A stretch of DNA of 64,000 nt from contig JANCRA010000003.1 of assembly GCA_024362935.1 (NCBI GenBank), forward strand, positions 2,353,501-2,417,500. The letters are read 5' to 3'. How positions within the stretch are numbered: the first letter of the stretch is position 1; each line of letters opens with the position of its first letter. The notes beneath the pieces are model-generated. The model made no database searches, was not told the DNA's origin, and saw nothing but the letters and a program-made list of their open reading frames with translations. This document shows positions 12,446 through 23,900 of this stretch, piece after piece. A program made the translations under genes and the position numbers. The DNA is from Setophaga petechia. Lineage: Eukaryota; Chordata; Aves; Passeriformes; Parulidae.

Positions 12446-12696
12446 AGTTTGCTGATAACTTACTGTGTGGATTTGGGAATAAAACAACTCATTTCCTCAG
12501 ACAGTGCTGCTCATTATTCAGCCACAACAATTATAAAATACATTCTGCCCTCCACACCTCAGCCTCCATTCAGAAGTAAGGCACCTTCCCTTCAACACAG
12601 AAGCACTCCACAATTTTCTTATTCGTCTCCTCTTTTTTTTATTGTTTTAAACTTGTTTAAGTCTTCAGGAGCCCATCTTGCCCATTTAGGCACAGA

Positions 12697-12728
12697 ATGC
12701 GTGTGCGTGCATGCGTGCGCGTGTGTGC
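12697..12728. repeat. Alternating purine-pyrimidine tract (Z-DNA-prone)
   Basis: 32 bases of perfect purine/pyrimidine alternation, mostly GT and GC steps (ATGCGTGTGCGTGCATGCGT then GCGCGTGTGTGC). Confidence 0.9.
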
Positions 12729-13019
12729 TCCCAGTGAAAAGAAGGGAAAAAAACCCACAGGTTTGAGTTTGTACAATGTTTGCCCCTTTTCCCAGCAGGG
12801 ATGGGTTTTGAGAGCCAGGAGACAAAAAGCATGGCCTCAACAAGCTGAATTTAAAAAAGAACATCATTTTCGTTATGTAGTCAATCTCAATTACAAGCAA
12901 ATGTTTTCTCTGTTGAGACTTTTCTCTTTTCAGAGCATTATGCAAGGCTCTTTTGTGGGTTGAGAGAAAGGATCAGTGGTCAATAGGGAGCAGAGTGTTG
13001 TGTACAGTGGATTTTTGTA

Positions 13020-13560
13020 TCCTTTAGTCTACTACATAATGCGTTTTGTCAGGAGAACAGCCCAACATCCTGAGCAGATTTGCTGAATTAAAGAGCACAG
13101 CAGGGATAGGAAACTTGTTGCTAGGTGACTGACAACTGCTGCATGTCACTATCTCTGTGCCGGAGGTTACTCTTCCCTTTTCTTCCACCACTCAGTCTTG
13201 CCTTTTAATCTGCATCTATAATTAACTCTCTTAATACCATGCAGCCATTTCTCTCCCTTTTGCTTCACGTGGTTCTCTCCATGTTATTTAATCTCGGAAG
13301 GGGAGGATAAAAACTGTTTCATTTTTGTGCTTTGCTTGGCGGGGAGAAGTTGGGCGGTTCGGGCGGCAGAGCGTCTCGTGGCGGGGCTGGGATGAGATGG
13401 CTCTTAAAAGGCATTTCAGGAGATGTATGCTCTTTGTTCATCCTAATGCCCAGTGAAACATTGCTGTGTTTACCATCCTCTCTAAAGCCTGTTTGTTTCA
13501 ATTCATCTTAATTGAAACGTGATTGCTTTTAACTGTTTAGGTTTGGTGACCTTCCAAGCT
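13020..13560. promoter_or_regulatory. Candidate regulatory element with CpG cluster
   Basis: Repeat-free block holding CACGTG (13,266), an X-box-like GTTGCTAGGTGAC (13,117), and seven CpGs within about 50 bp at 13,338-13,387 including two GGGCGG boxes (13,352; 13,361). In otherwise CpG-poor DNA this may be a small promoter or enhancer. No transcript is evident. Confidence 0.3.
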
Positions 13561-14515
13561 CTTTCGCTTGTGTATTTTGCAAAATAGATTTTTCTTTATA
13601 CGAGGCTCTTTCTTCAATGACTGGAAACCCAGGGCTGCATCTGGCCTAGATTTGTAGTGGCAGAAGTCAACCAAACAGCAAGTGTTTACCCTGCTTCTTT
13701 TCACTCTTATTTTTGCTCTTATTTTTCACCTGCTGCTCAGCCATTAGCTGTATTTGTGAAGGTCCCTGTTGTTCTGAGGATGGATCTGTGTTTGAGAATT
13801 ACACCCCTAATTTGCACCCATCAGTCACTCCAGAAATACATTTATTTTAATTTTAGGTTTTATTCCAACAGCTAATTCAAAATACAGGGTGTTTGATGAA
13901 TGTTCTAATTGCAGATATGGGATTATTTGCTTGGGGTTTTTTTACTTAAAAAAAAGAATGACAAGAAAATCTGTTCCACTGCTTTTTCCTTGCACTCTTT
14001 CAAACAGCACCTTTTTTCCTTCATTTTCTGTGTGTGCATTTTGGGGAAGCTCAATTCAGAAGTTCCAAGGAATTAAACCAACAAAAGCCCTTTTTTCCTC
14101 TCACAGGTTTGTAATAAAGCTGTGATCATGGGAAGTGTGTACCTTGGACACTCTTTATACTGAAAATTAGACAGCAATTTAAGAAGAATGGCCTGGCAGA
14201 TGGGAGAAGTGCTGCTGGTGAAATTAGGTGGCAGTTGTTGCTTCTGGGGGACTGTCCCCTCTTTGCTCAGTGGAGTGCTTGACTTGAGCAATTTAAAGGA
14301 AAAGGAAGGAAAAAAAATCCCAAAGACTGTTAAGTAGCTGCTTCTAAGCAGGAGCTCTTTCCTCAGCAGTGCAAAAGGTTTTACTGACTGCAGGAACTGT
14401 AAATTGTGTCAGTCTCTATCAGCTTCTCTGGAAAGGGTCCTGTGGGGGCAGCCTTGGTCACCAGGAGTGGGTGGATTAATGAGCACCACCTGATTAATGT
14501 CCATGAGGAAGATGT

Positions 14516-14875
14516 TTCCACAAGGGCATGGAGTGATAGGACAAGAGAAAATGGCTTTAAATTGACAGAGGGCAGGGTTAGGTTAGAATTTAGGAAGAGA
14601 TTCTTGACTGAGGATGGGGAGGCCCTGGCACAGGTTGCCCAGAGAAGCTGTGGCTGCTCCATCCCTGGGATTGTCCAAGGCCAGGCTGGATGAGCTTGGA
14701 ACAACCTGGGATAGAGGAAGGTTGCAGAGATCATCTGCTATGGATCATCTAGATCCAAACACCCCCCCAAATGATCCCTCCAGATCACCAGTTTCTAACC
14801 CTCCTGTTGGAGCTGGAATGGTCTCCCAGGCCCCTTCCAACCAAACCATTCCACAATTCTGTGATTCCATGAGCT
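14516..14875 (+). mobile_element. CR1 LINE 3' fragment
   Basis: GGACAAGAGAAAATGGCTTT, AGAGGGCAGGGTTAGGTTAG, GGCACAGGTTGCCCAGAGAA and the end ACAATTCTGTGATTCCATGA. One of the longer and better preserved copies. Confidence 0.92.
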
Positions 14876-16899
14876 TGGACCTCAAATTTGTAGCCTGAGG
14901 ATGAGTAAGGTGACCTTCACCCATAATTGTGGTGGAGTAGAGTGTGAGTTGAAATATTCACAATCACAAATCAATATTGAAAATCTGGTGATTAAATTAC
15001 ATTCTGTTAGTGACAGGGTCAAGCTCACAGCACCACCCCAGCCTGGGGCTCATGCTCTGAGCACAGAACAAGTTCTTGCCTTTCCCTCCCTGACTGAGGG
15101 TGATGGACACACAAATGTTCTGGCAAAGTAGAGGGAAGTTCTGCTAAGTATCTAAAAGGCTGTAATTGTCCTGAGTGCAAGCTCTAACCCCAGAGAAAGC
15201 CCCTGCACCATCCATTCATGTTTCCTCCTCACATCCTCAGCTCCCAGCTCCCTCTGGGCTTTTCCAGTTTTTAATGCAGCCCTTGTTGGAGATGCAGCTG
15301 TTGCCACAATCTGTCTGCAAAGCAGAGCCCTTTCCAGGCACCAACCCCCAGGCATGAGTGGGAGAAGAATTGGGAAGGTGAAAGGAAAGGTTGGGGAGAA
15401 AGACAACAGAGAGGGGCAGCTCCTGGTCCCTCTCACAACACTGACCAGTCTCTGGACACAAAGTCTGCCCAAAGTGTTTTTTTCCAGGTGTTGCACATAA
15501 AACTGATAAAATTCTATGACCCTGCTGGCTGTAGCTGTGCTGGCATTGCAGGAAGATCATGAGAGAAATGGGAGATGTCCCTCAAGGCCAGGACTGGTGT
15601 GCAGTGCAAGATAATTATCAATTATCTTCCAGGCTTCTCCAGGAAGGTTCTTGTCATGCCTTGCCTGTGAAACACCAGGAGATGATGGAGAGCAGCAGGA
15701 CAGATTATGGCATTATCTGCTCTGAGGTGACACCTGCCTGTCTGCTCTCCTCCCCAGGAAGATGAGATTCAGCTCCTTTCTCCAGTGAGGGGAGTGGATT
15801 CCCCATTCACATCCCGCCTCTTTCTTTTCCCACCTTGCCACACAATGGCTGTAATGAAGTGGCTGTGCCCTTCTTTGTGCAGCACTGGAGGCAGAGCACT
15901 TGTCCTTGCTGTGGGTTTGTTTTCTAACCTGGAAAAATGGGGGAGAAACCTTCATGCCATACCTGAGACAAGAAGTTAGGAATTGTGTGAGGAATGGGAC
16001 TGAGCCACCACACCTGCTCTGCACAAAAACGCAGGGGCCAGTGTGGAATTCAAACACACTCCCAGGGACTCCTTTGCCAGGGAACACAAAGGAAATGCCA
16101 CTTACAAAAGATAAAATATAGACATAAAAATACAGAAGTGTTACCTATCCCCTCTCTCTGCTGGAAAAAGCAGGAATCCTAAGGGTACAAGGAGAAGTGT
16201 GGAGTCACAGGTCTGGAACAAGCAGCCCCTCAGCAGGGGAAGGGTTTTTTCCCTCTGTGAAGGATTTTTTTCATAGTTAAGAGCATAAATCCAGTTTTAG
16301 ACATGTAAATTGGAGAGTACAATATGTGTTCCATACCCCAAACTATCCTTGACCTAGTAAAAGGAGGAGCAGGTCTGCATCTCAGGGTTTGCTTCCTGAC
16401 TTATCTTGATCTCACTTATTAATAAATTTATGGACTCTGAGATGACTTGGCCAGACTGTGTTCTTGTCTAAATTTAGCAGTCAATTTGGTTTATTGCTTC
16501 AAGGCTGCATTGAAGAAGAATCAACAAAAAAGCATCCTTTTTTATTTTTATCACTGGAGTTACAAGTGCATTTGTGTGAAAATGGATCTGAGCTTGGAAA
16601 TAACAGCAATTAATTATTTATTAAGTGCACATCGGGGATGGGCTTTAAAAAAAAAAAGAAAAACACATTTTACCTCTTTTCCTCAGCATCTCTCATTTCT
16701 CCTTTGGCTGTTTGTTGTCTGTATTTTCTGTATTTTGCCCTGGGTTTGTCAACACCATTCTCTGGACCCGAAAAATGCTCCTGGAGACTGTGGGGAGGAA
16801 GGGGATTTCTCTGAGCTGGCACAAGGAAAAGAGGTGCTCTTGGTGAGGGACTGATGCTGGAGCTTTTTCAGGGCAGGTTTCTGTCATTTCAGGGGCCTA

Positions 16900-17110
16900 T
16901 AAAGCATCTCACATATTTTAATCTGCTCTGCTGAGAAATAAAATTAAATCGTGCGGTGAAATCAATAGGACCAAGTAAAACATATCTGGAGCCATCTGCT
17001 GCCTAGTTAGAGCACAAAGAGAGACAGTTTCCCAAATTACTCTCTCAATGGAAAATGAGCAGCAGGTTTTATAACAGAATTTCATCTTGTGGGAAACCAA
17101 TCAGAAATGC
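16900..17110. promoter_or_regulatory. Candidate regulatory element
   Basis: Repeat-free AT-rich block with an E-box in GCCATCTGCTGCC (16,991) and AAATTAAATC (near 16,940). Weak evidence based on composition only. Confidence 0.2.
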
Positions 17111-17195
17111 TTTTGTACCCGAATTTAGTGACTGGCTGCATCCCTCATAATCTCTCACTGAGGCTCCAGCTCTGGCAACTGTGAAAGAGTCTGCT

Positions 17196-17248
17196 GTTTT
17201 GTTTTGTTTTGTTTTGTTTTGTTTTGTTTTGTTTTGTTTTGTTTTGTT
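17196..17248. repeat. (GTTTT)n microsatellite
   Basis: Over ten uninterrupted copies of the pentamer GTTTT. Confidence 0.98.
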
Positions 17249-17432
17249 GAAGGAAAAAAACCCAGTGGGAATTAGGTTAAGATCTCCCCTCCTTGCCCCA
17301 GTTCTCAGTCATGTGAGGGGTTGTTGGTTCAGTGTCTCATTTAACTCATTTTCAAGGCTCAGGTCTGTGGAGTGATGGAAGCTCTCCCTGTGTCTCCCCT
17401 GCACTCTCTGGTCCCTCTTTTTGAGCTGCCAG

Positions 17433-17690
17433 GTTGCTCAAAGGCCCATCCAGGTGATGCTTGGACATTCCCAGGGATGGGGTAACTCCAGCTTCTCTTG
17501 TGCCAGGGCCTCACCACCCTACAGTGAAAAAAAATCCTAATATTTCATCTAAGCCTGCCATTTGTCAGGTTAAAGCCATTTTCTCCTGTCCTATCACTCC
17601 ACACCCTTGTCAAAAGTCCCTCCCCAGCTCTCCTGGAGCCTTTCAAGGTTCTGGAAGGAGTTTTAAGGTCTCCTCAGGGCCTGGAATGTT
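17433..17690 (-). mobile_element. CR1 LINE fragment (reverse)
   Basis: Reads as CR1 on the minus strand. On the plus strand: GGACATTCCCAGGGATGGGG, CTTGTGCCAGGGCCTCACCA, CATTTTCTCCTGTCCTATCA and CTCTCCTGGAGCC blocks. The 3' terminal repeat is missing. Confidence 0.85.
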
Positions 17691-19019
17691 CTGTTAAGCC
17701 CAGGATTTTCTTGCTCTTTATTTCAAAACACTCAAGAATGACAGAAATGCAGAAAATTATCAAAACTGGAATTTCCATTCATTATTTTCCCTGATCAAAC
17801 ATTAAATTCTTAAGAAATGTAACCAAACTTATGTTTGTTTATGGAGTAGGGAGCTCTGCTGCCATTAAATTAGTTGTGACATTTTAATGTAATTAGACAA
17901 CATTAGTGTCAGATAAGATTCATTAATGGACCTTGATCTTTGGTGGTTGTTCAAAATTGATTTTTGCAATGGAAATCTATGTTGGATGGAGGGAAAAAAT
18001 CATAAATTCACCTTTCTGCTAAAATGCTCAGCTAATTGACATAAGTACATTAATGAGAGCAACACACTAATAGGATTATATCAATATTCCCCCTGCATCA
18101 GTTAGAGACCCAGCAGCAATGGTCATTAATTATTGTTTTACAGTAATCCTTGGCAGCTTTTCTAGGAGGGGGATTGCCCTTCCTTCAGAAGATCTTTCTG
18201 CTTTGTTATTTTCCACAGATTTGGGGCTTTGCTGTTGTTTCTACCAAGGTAGAAAACTTCAAAACTTCAAGGCTGGGTGCCTAAAATTAGTCTCCTAAAC
18301 CTATGCTTTGATAATTGTCCAAAACAGAGTTGTGTTTTTCCCTCTCAGGACTGAAATTCCAAGACATCAGGTGAAACATTTAAAATATTGATGTTTTTGA
18401 AGCCAGAATGTAACTATGTTTGAAAAGGATTTGCAAGACCAGGAAAGATATTGGTTCAATTCTCACTAAAAGTCAGATTTTCTAAAGAAATATATATATA
18501 AATCTGTTTTAACATGTTCAAGGTGAAAATTTTGTGTAAAGATTTTAGCAGAATTACTTCTAATTTCTGCTAACTCTTTAATATCCTTTGTTTGGCTGTA
18601 TTAAACCAAAAGAAAATGTTTAAACTTCTGAGTTTTAGATACAAGCCAAAAGTGATAAAATCTTCCTGATATTTTAGAATGAACTGGGTTTTGTAATGTT
18701 AAAAGCAACAGTGATTTTTAATCTTTAAACAACATGGGCTTAGTGATCCTTGTTTATCTTTTACACCAGGTTTTGTTTATCATGTCATTCCATTTATTTT
18801 TATTCCCAATAGTGTGAAATAAAGCAGCCAGCACACAGGGCTGCTCCTAGTGCAGAATTTTAGCCACATTTCTTCTGCTGGGGTTTCCTGAGCAGAGAGT
18901 CTCTATATTTAAATAAACCAGGAGAGATAGGGACAATAATCCCACTGCTGTGCACAAGGATCTGTAACTGAAATGTGCAGCCAATTTCTCTCTACAGATC
19001 CCAGAACTTCTCCTTCCAA
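17691..19019. other. AT-rich intergenic, no gene seen
   Basis: No repeat other than a short TA run at 18,491. Contains the regulatory candidate at 17,840-18,160. Confidence 0.5.
17840..18160. promoter_or_regulatory. Candidate conserved regulatory element, dense TAAT sites
   Basis: Within 320 bp: CATTAAATTAG (17,863), TAATGTAATTAG (17,885), AGATAAG (17,911), CATTAATGG (17,931), CTAATTGAC (18,032), CATTAATGAG (18,049) and TCATTAATTATTG (18,123). This is the densest homeodomain-site cluster in the window, with no repeat signature. Confidence 0.35.
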
Positions 19020-19285
19020 GTAACCAGGGACAGGACAAGAGGAATGGCCTCAGGTTGTGCCAGGGGAGGTTTAATTTGGATATTTGGGGAAATTTCTTTA
19101 TGAAGGGGTTGTCAAGCACTGCCAGGGAAGGGATGGAGCCACCATCCCTGGGGGTGTGTCAGAGATGTGTGGAGGTGGCACTTGGGGACATGGGTTAGTG
19201 GTGGCCTTGGCAGGGCTGGGTTAACAGCTGGACTGGGTGGGCTTGTAGGGCTTTTCCAAGCTGAATTATTCTGTGATTCACAATC
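19020..19285 (+). mobile_element. CR1 LINE 3' fragment
   Basis: GGCCTCAGGTTGTGCCAGGG, GGGTTGTCAAGCACTGCCAG, GGCACTTGGGGACATGGGTT and TGAATTATTCTGTGATTC; same subfamily as 3,915-4,384. Confidence 0.9.
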
Positions 19286-20631
19286 CAAGAACGATGGTTT
19301 GTTCAGTTAAATGCAGCTAAAAATGCAGCACAGGATAATGGAGCAATGCTGTAACATGAGGTTGTGGTGTCTGCAGTGGGGGTGTTTCCTTTGTCCCCCC
19401 AACTTCTTCCCCCTCTGCCTCCCCCACCTCCCCTCTGCTCAGCTGAGGAGTTGCTTGGCCAGATGTTCACATCTGGATGTGGGGAAACAGCTGTGCCCTG
19501 CCTGTCCTTCCTCAGCCAGGGACTCACCTGCCTCTCTTCTGCTCCTTCTCAGGAGAAATGCAAAGAAATCAACATTTCAGACACGACTGAAAACAGCCAG
19601 GGAGGTCCAGAGGCTGGGCCAAGCACAGTGTGGTTCCCTCAAAAACAAACCCCATGAAAAGGTGAGGCTTTTCCTTCCAAAAATTAGAGTGAAGGGTCAG
19701 ACACACCCAAACATCAGCTTCAGCGCTGAGCTTTTTACAAAACCAGCCCAGGTGTTTATTGTGAGCCCTGAATGGGAGCTTTGGAAAGGTGCTGGCAATG
19801 AATGGCACAAGCTCAGACCAGACCTAAAAGAGAGCCAGATCCAGAGAGGGGAGGGGAAAAACAAAACTTTGCTGCATTCTCAGTCTGCAAAAGGCTTGGT
19901 ATGCAACACAATGTCTGGGTAGGCAGGTACTCAGACAGAATGCCAGGGGAGCCTGAGGGCCAGAAAGATTTGCTGCTAAGAGTATATAGATATTTACTTT
20001 TTCTCTGTTTTGGGTTATTCTAGTTAGAGCATCATCTCTGCAACCAATACAATGGCCAGTGGGGCTTTTTCTGTTGTCTTATAGCTTACACAAGTATCTG
20101 GCATGTGTGCAAGGGAGCATGAGGAGCAGCTGTCTGGCTTTAAAACCACTTTGAACTCCCCATGCAGGGGAGATCTCTGCTCCTCGCTGCCTCCAGAGCA
20201 AACCCCCAGCTCACACAAACACCTCTACTCAGCAGATTCAATGATTTGCCTGGTCAGAGGAAGGCAGGGAGTGAGTGGGGAACACTCTCCCATCAGGGGC
20301 CTGCAGATCCTCAGGGATCTGTGTGTGATGCTTCAGAGACCCATGAAGGGCAATTTAGGAAAGTCAGCCTTTAAAAGGCTTGAAATCTCAGTGCTTGCTC
20401 CTGCTGGAAAAAGAGACATTTATCTGTCAGAACGAGCTGAAAGTGGTTTTGCTGAAACAGCTTAGCTGAGGAGTGTCCCTGATCTCATGAGCCACATCCC
20501 AAAATTCTGCTGTGTCCAGGAGTCCCCAGGCTTAAATCCTGTCCCATGGAGGTCTGTGGGCAGCTGATGAGACATCAAGGGCTTCCTGCTGGGGGCAGGG
20601 AACCAGCAACTATCCCAGGCTGACCCAAAAA
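19286..20631. other. Unassigned stretch with a long chance open frame
   Basis: A plus-strand frame stays open for 203 codons (19,311-19,922), beginning close to the CR1 end. I recognise no domain, composition looks random, and there is no start context or intron structure. Not called a gene. Confidence 0.35.
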
Positions 20632-20925
20632 TCATGGAATCAGAGTGGTTTGGGTTGGAAGAGACCTCAAAGACCATCCAATTCCACCCCCTTTCCGTGG
20701 GCAGGGACAGCTTCCAGCAGACCAGGTTGCTCAGAGCCTCGTTGGACCTGGATTTGAACATTCCCAGGGATGGGGCAGCCACAGCTTCTCTGGGCAAGCT
20801 GTGCCAGTGCCTCACACTCTCACAGGGAAGAATTTCTTCCTGAGTCCTAAATCATGGCTAATTCTTCTTCCTGACTCCTAAATCATGGCTACCCCCACCC
20901 TTTCCTAGCCTGATCCCCTCTCACC
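20632..20925 (-). mobile_element. CR1 LINE 3' fragment (reverse)
   Basis: Plus strand shows the inverted CR1 end: TGGTTTGGGTTGGAAGAGAC, AGACCATCCAATTCCACCCC, TGGGCAGGGACAGCTTCCAG and CATTCCCAGGGATGGGGCAG. A roughly 35-bp piece (CCTGAGTCCTAAATCATGGC) is duplicated at its far end (20,839 and 20,872). Confidence 0.93.
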
Positions 20926-23900
20926 CACCGTGCCCTGCTGCAGGAGCACAGCTGGATTCAGAAACACCCAAATCTCTGTTTTTCCTCACAGGGCAGGTGA
21001 GATCCCTCTGCAAGTCACCACTGCCATCCCCCAGAGCTCAAAAATGACTCCAGAGCAGGCACTGAGGTGGGTGGGCTGGGGAGGGAAGGACAAACAGCAC
21101 TGGAGACCTACACTTGGACAGGCTGATGCAGAGAGGAGCAGCAGTCCCTGTTGTCATGTGCTGAGTGGATGAAGGTGCCAAGGGTTTTGTTTATTTAAGG
21201 TCATGGAAGAAAAGGGGTCTTCCAAACCCCTGGGAGTCAGGGAGGGGATGACTTTGTGAAGCACCTGGGGAGAGCTGTGATGGTGGCAGGAGGGGAAAGA
21301 GCAGAGGAGTTGTGCACAGGGCACGGAAAGCGCGGGGGAGAGCTGGGATGATGCAGGGCACAGGGACAAGGACAAGGAGCTGGAATGCAGCAGAGGAAGG
21401 GGGAGTCAGTGAGGGGTTGTAAAAGGCTGGGCTGATCTTGGCAAAGACAGAAAAGGATTTCAACAGCTCTGCTCTGACTGGGAGGGAGGATGGAGAAAGG
21501 GAAGTTTTATTTCATAACTAATAAGCAAAGCATCAGAGTGGATTTTTACAGGTGCAGTTTGAAAGGCAGCTTTTAGCCCCTTCCTTTGGTTTATCCACAC
21601 ACAAAAATTTTGATTCCTGCCATTTCTGGGAGCAGCTCTGGTATTTTATTCAACTTGCTGTCATTTGTATTGAAGTTTTCTTCCTCTGCCTGATGTGTGG
21701 TAAATGTCTTTATTTCATCTTGACTCAGAAATGCTCAGGACTTACTCTGAGCTCTCTTACTCCAGCTCTCTGTTGCTGCAAATCCATCAGTAACATTGTG
21801 ACTGCCCCCAGTTTTTTACAGATGTAAATGAAAGAAGAGTTAAGCCTTGTATTTGGATCAGGAGGCCTGACTGCCTTTTAATAGAAGCATAATGAAACCA
21901 TCAAGAGTTTTCATTCAATTAGACTTTTTCTCCCTCTGGCAAATGATCATAGCACATTTATAGTGTAATGGGCAATTACTTTGTACTCCTTGTCTGTTGA
22001 CATCCTATTAAGCCTACATTTTCTGTCCCTAACAAAGAGATCACACAGAATTGTTAGGAACTACAAGGAATGCATAAGAGCTACCAGAATATATTTAAGC
22101 ACAATGAATATGGATCTGTTAGTGAGATTCATGATGTGCAGTGGCAGATTCCTCCACTCCTTTCTGCTCTGGGGAAATATCAATTACATATTCTTCTATC
22201 CCTTCATACATTAACTTTAACTTTTCCTCCAGTGTCAAGAATGATCTCTGTGCTGAGTGGGTGTTGATTCTGCATTGAATCCTGGACTTGTGAACATGAG
22301 CCCGAGAGGTGCAGTGAGGACTCAGAGGAAAGTTTTGCCCCTGGAAGATCTGAAGATGTGTATGGGTGGAGGATTTTTAAACCTGCAGCTGGCAGGCAGG
22401 GAAAGCAGGGCAGGGGCAGGATGGAGTCACCTCCCTTGTGAAGCAGAGTGGGTGGCTTTGGCAGTGCTGATGTTTTCTTCAGCTCAGTGACATTTCTTAT
22501 CCAGCCTCTGAAGGACATGGAGCTTCTGCTGCCTTGGGATGTCCTCTCAGGCAGCAATCAGATGAGTTCAGCTGGGTGGGTGTTGGTGGGACCTGAGTGC
22601 ACATCCCTGAGAGCACAGGGTCAAAGCAAAGCTTTTACAGGGGGAATTCAACAGGAGAAATCCAACAGATTCTCCCTCAGGAGGAGCAGCCTGCAGCATC
22701 CCCTCTGCCTGCACAAACTGCTGCTGCTCTGGGGCTCTCCTCTCAGCACCACAGATCTTACACAGGGATGGCAACAATTCCCTAATCCTGCTCATCCTGC
22801 TGCAGGGCTCAGGTCTCTGGGATGCTGTTAGGTGGGAGGCCATCTCCAAGCTGCACCACCCCTGCTTGTGGTCATCACTGTGGAATTACCCTGCCTGGAG
22901 ATGCATTATACAAGTATTGGCTGTGTGAAACTCTGTGGGACATGAAACTGTGTGAAATTCTGTGGGACATGTACAGGTTTTTAGGTGGATCTTCACCTAA
23001 ATGCTCCTCTCCCAGCCCTCGTGGTGTTCCAGCTCATTCCAGCTCCTGGCAGCAGCAGCAGTGTGGTCATCTTGTCACTGACACTTTAAAGGGTGACAAA
23101 GTGACACAAAGCCCTTCTTCACCTGCCTGGCTTTGTGCTCTTGCATTATCCCCTGTGATCACACAGCCACGAGTGGGACAGGAGGAGCAAAGCCACATCC
23201 TGACATGGTCAGGAATTTGGGCACACGCTGGTAATTCCTGCCTGGCTGTGCAACAGGATCAGTTCCCAGCTCAGGAATCACCTCACAAAGAGCAGCTCTG
23301 AGCACCAGGGATGGAGGAGTCACCCTGACAGAGACATTTCTCAGGTGCTCCATGCACAGGGTCAGGGGAGTGGGACAGAGCTTGGTCTGTGACAATTTCC
23401 ATGGCAGCAGAATCTCTGTCAGGACTAAGGTGGTGAGATCAGCAAGACAAAACCACAAAACCACAAAACCTGCAGGTCTGAAGGACCATTTCCAAGACTC
23501 TGAGAAGACTTTTTTCCACCACTATTGACAACTTTGGGATATGGGGATGCTTATCCCCAGCTTCCTTTGAAACATCCACATGTGGATGGATTGTCATGCA
23601 GGTTGAGTTGCCTCTGCTGATCTCCAGAGAGCTCTCAAGCAGTGGGGGATTTGTCACAAAGACAGGCTTAAATTGATGGCAGGCTTGAGGCAAAAAAGGA
23701 ATCTGGGCATAAATCAGGCAGACATGTGCCATTGGTTTAGGTCTACTAACTTTAACTTTTTTTTTCCTCTCTAACTTTCAACTTTTACCCACAGAGTGGG
23801 GTAAAATATCCTCTCAATGTCACCCAAGTCCTCACTGACCCACAATAAAGGTGTTAAACACACTGAAGGTGCAAATTTAACAGCCAGGGGGTGTTAAAAT

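Larger units (their letters stand above)
12446..14515. other. Intergenic, no gene seen
   Basis: Contains an alternating purine/pyrimidine tract (12,697-12,728) and a CpG cluster within a possible regulatory block (13,020-13,560). Confidence 0.5.
14876..17432. other. Intergenic, no gene seen
   Basis: Several open frames up to 135 codons lack recognisable content. Contains the TTTTG microsatellite and a possible regulatory stretch at 16,900-17,110. Confidence 0.5.

Noticed and set aside
16447..16854. A 135-codon plus-strand frame
   Set aside because: No recognisable motif, splice structure or protein-like bias; its hydrophobic parts come from T-rich sequence.
19311..19922. A 203-codon plus-strand open frame
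   Set aside because: No domain, random-looking composition, overlapping open frames on both strands, immediately after a CR1 fragment. A chance frame is more likely.
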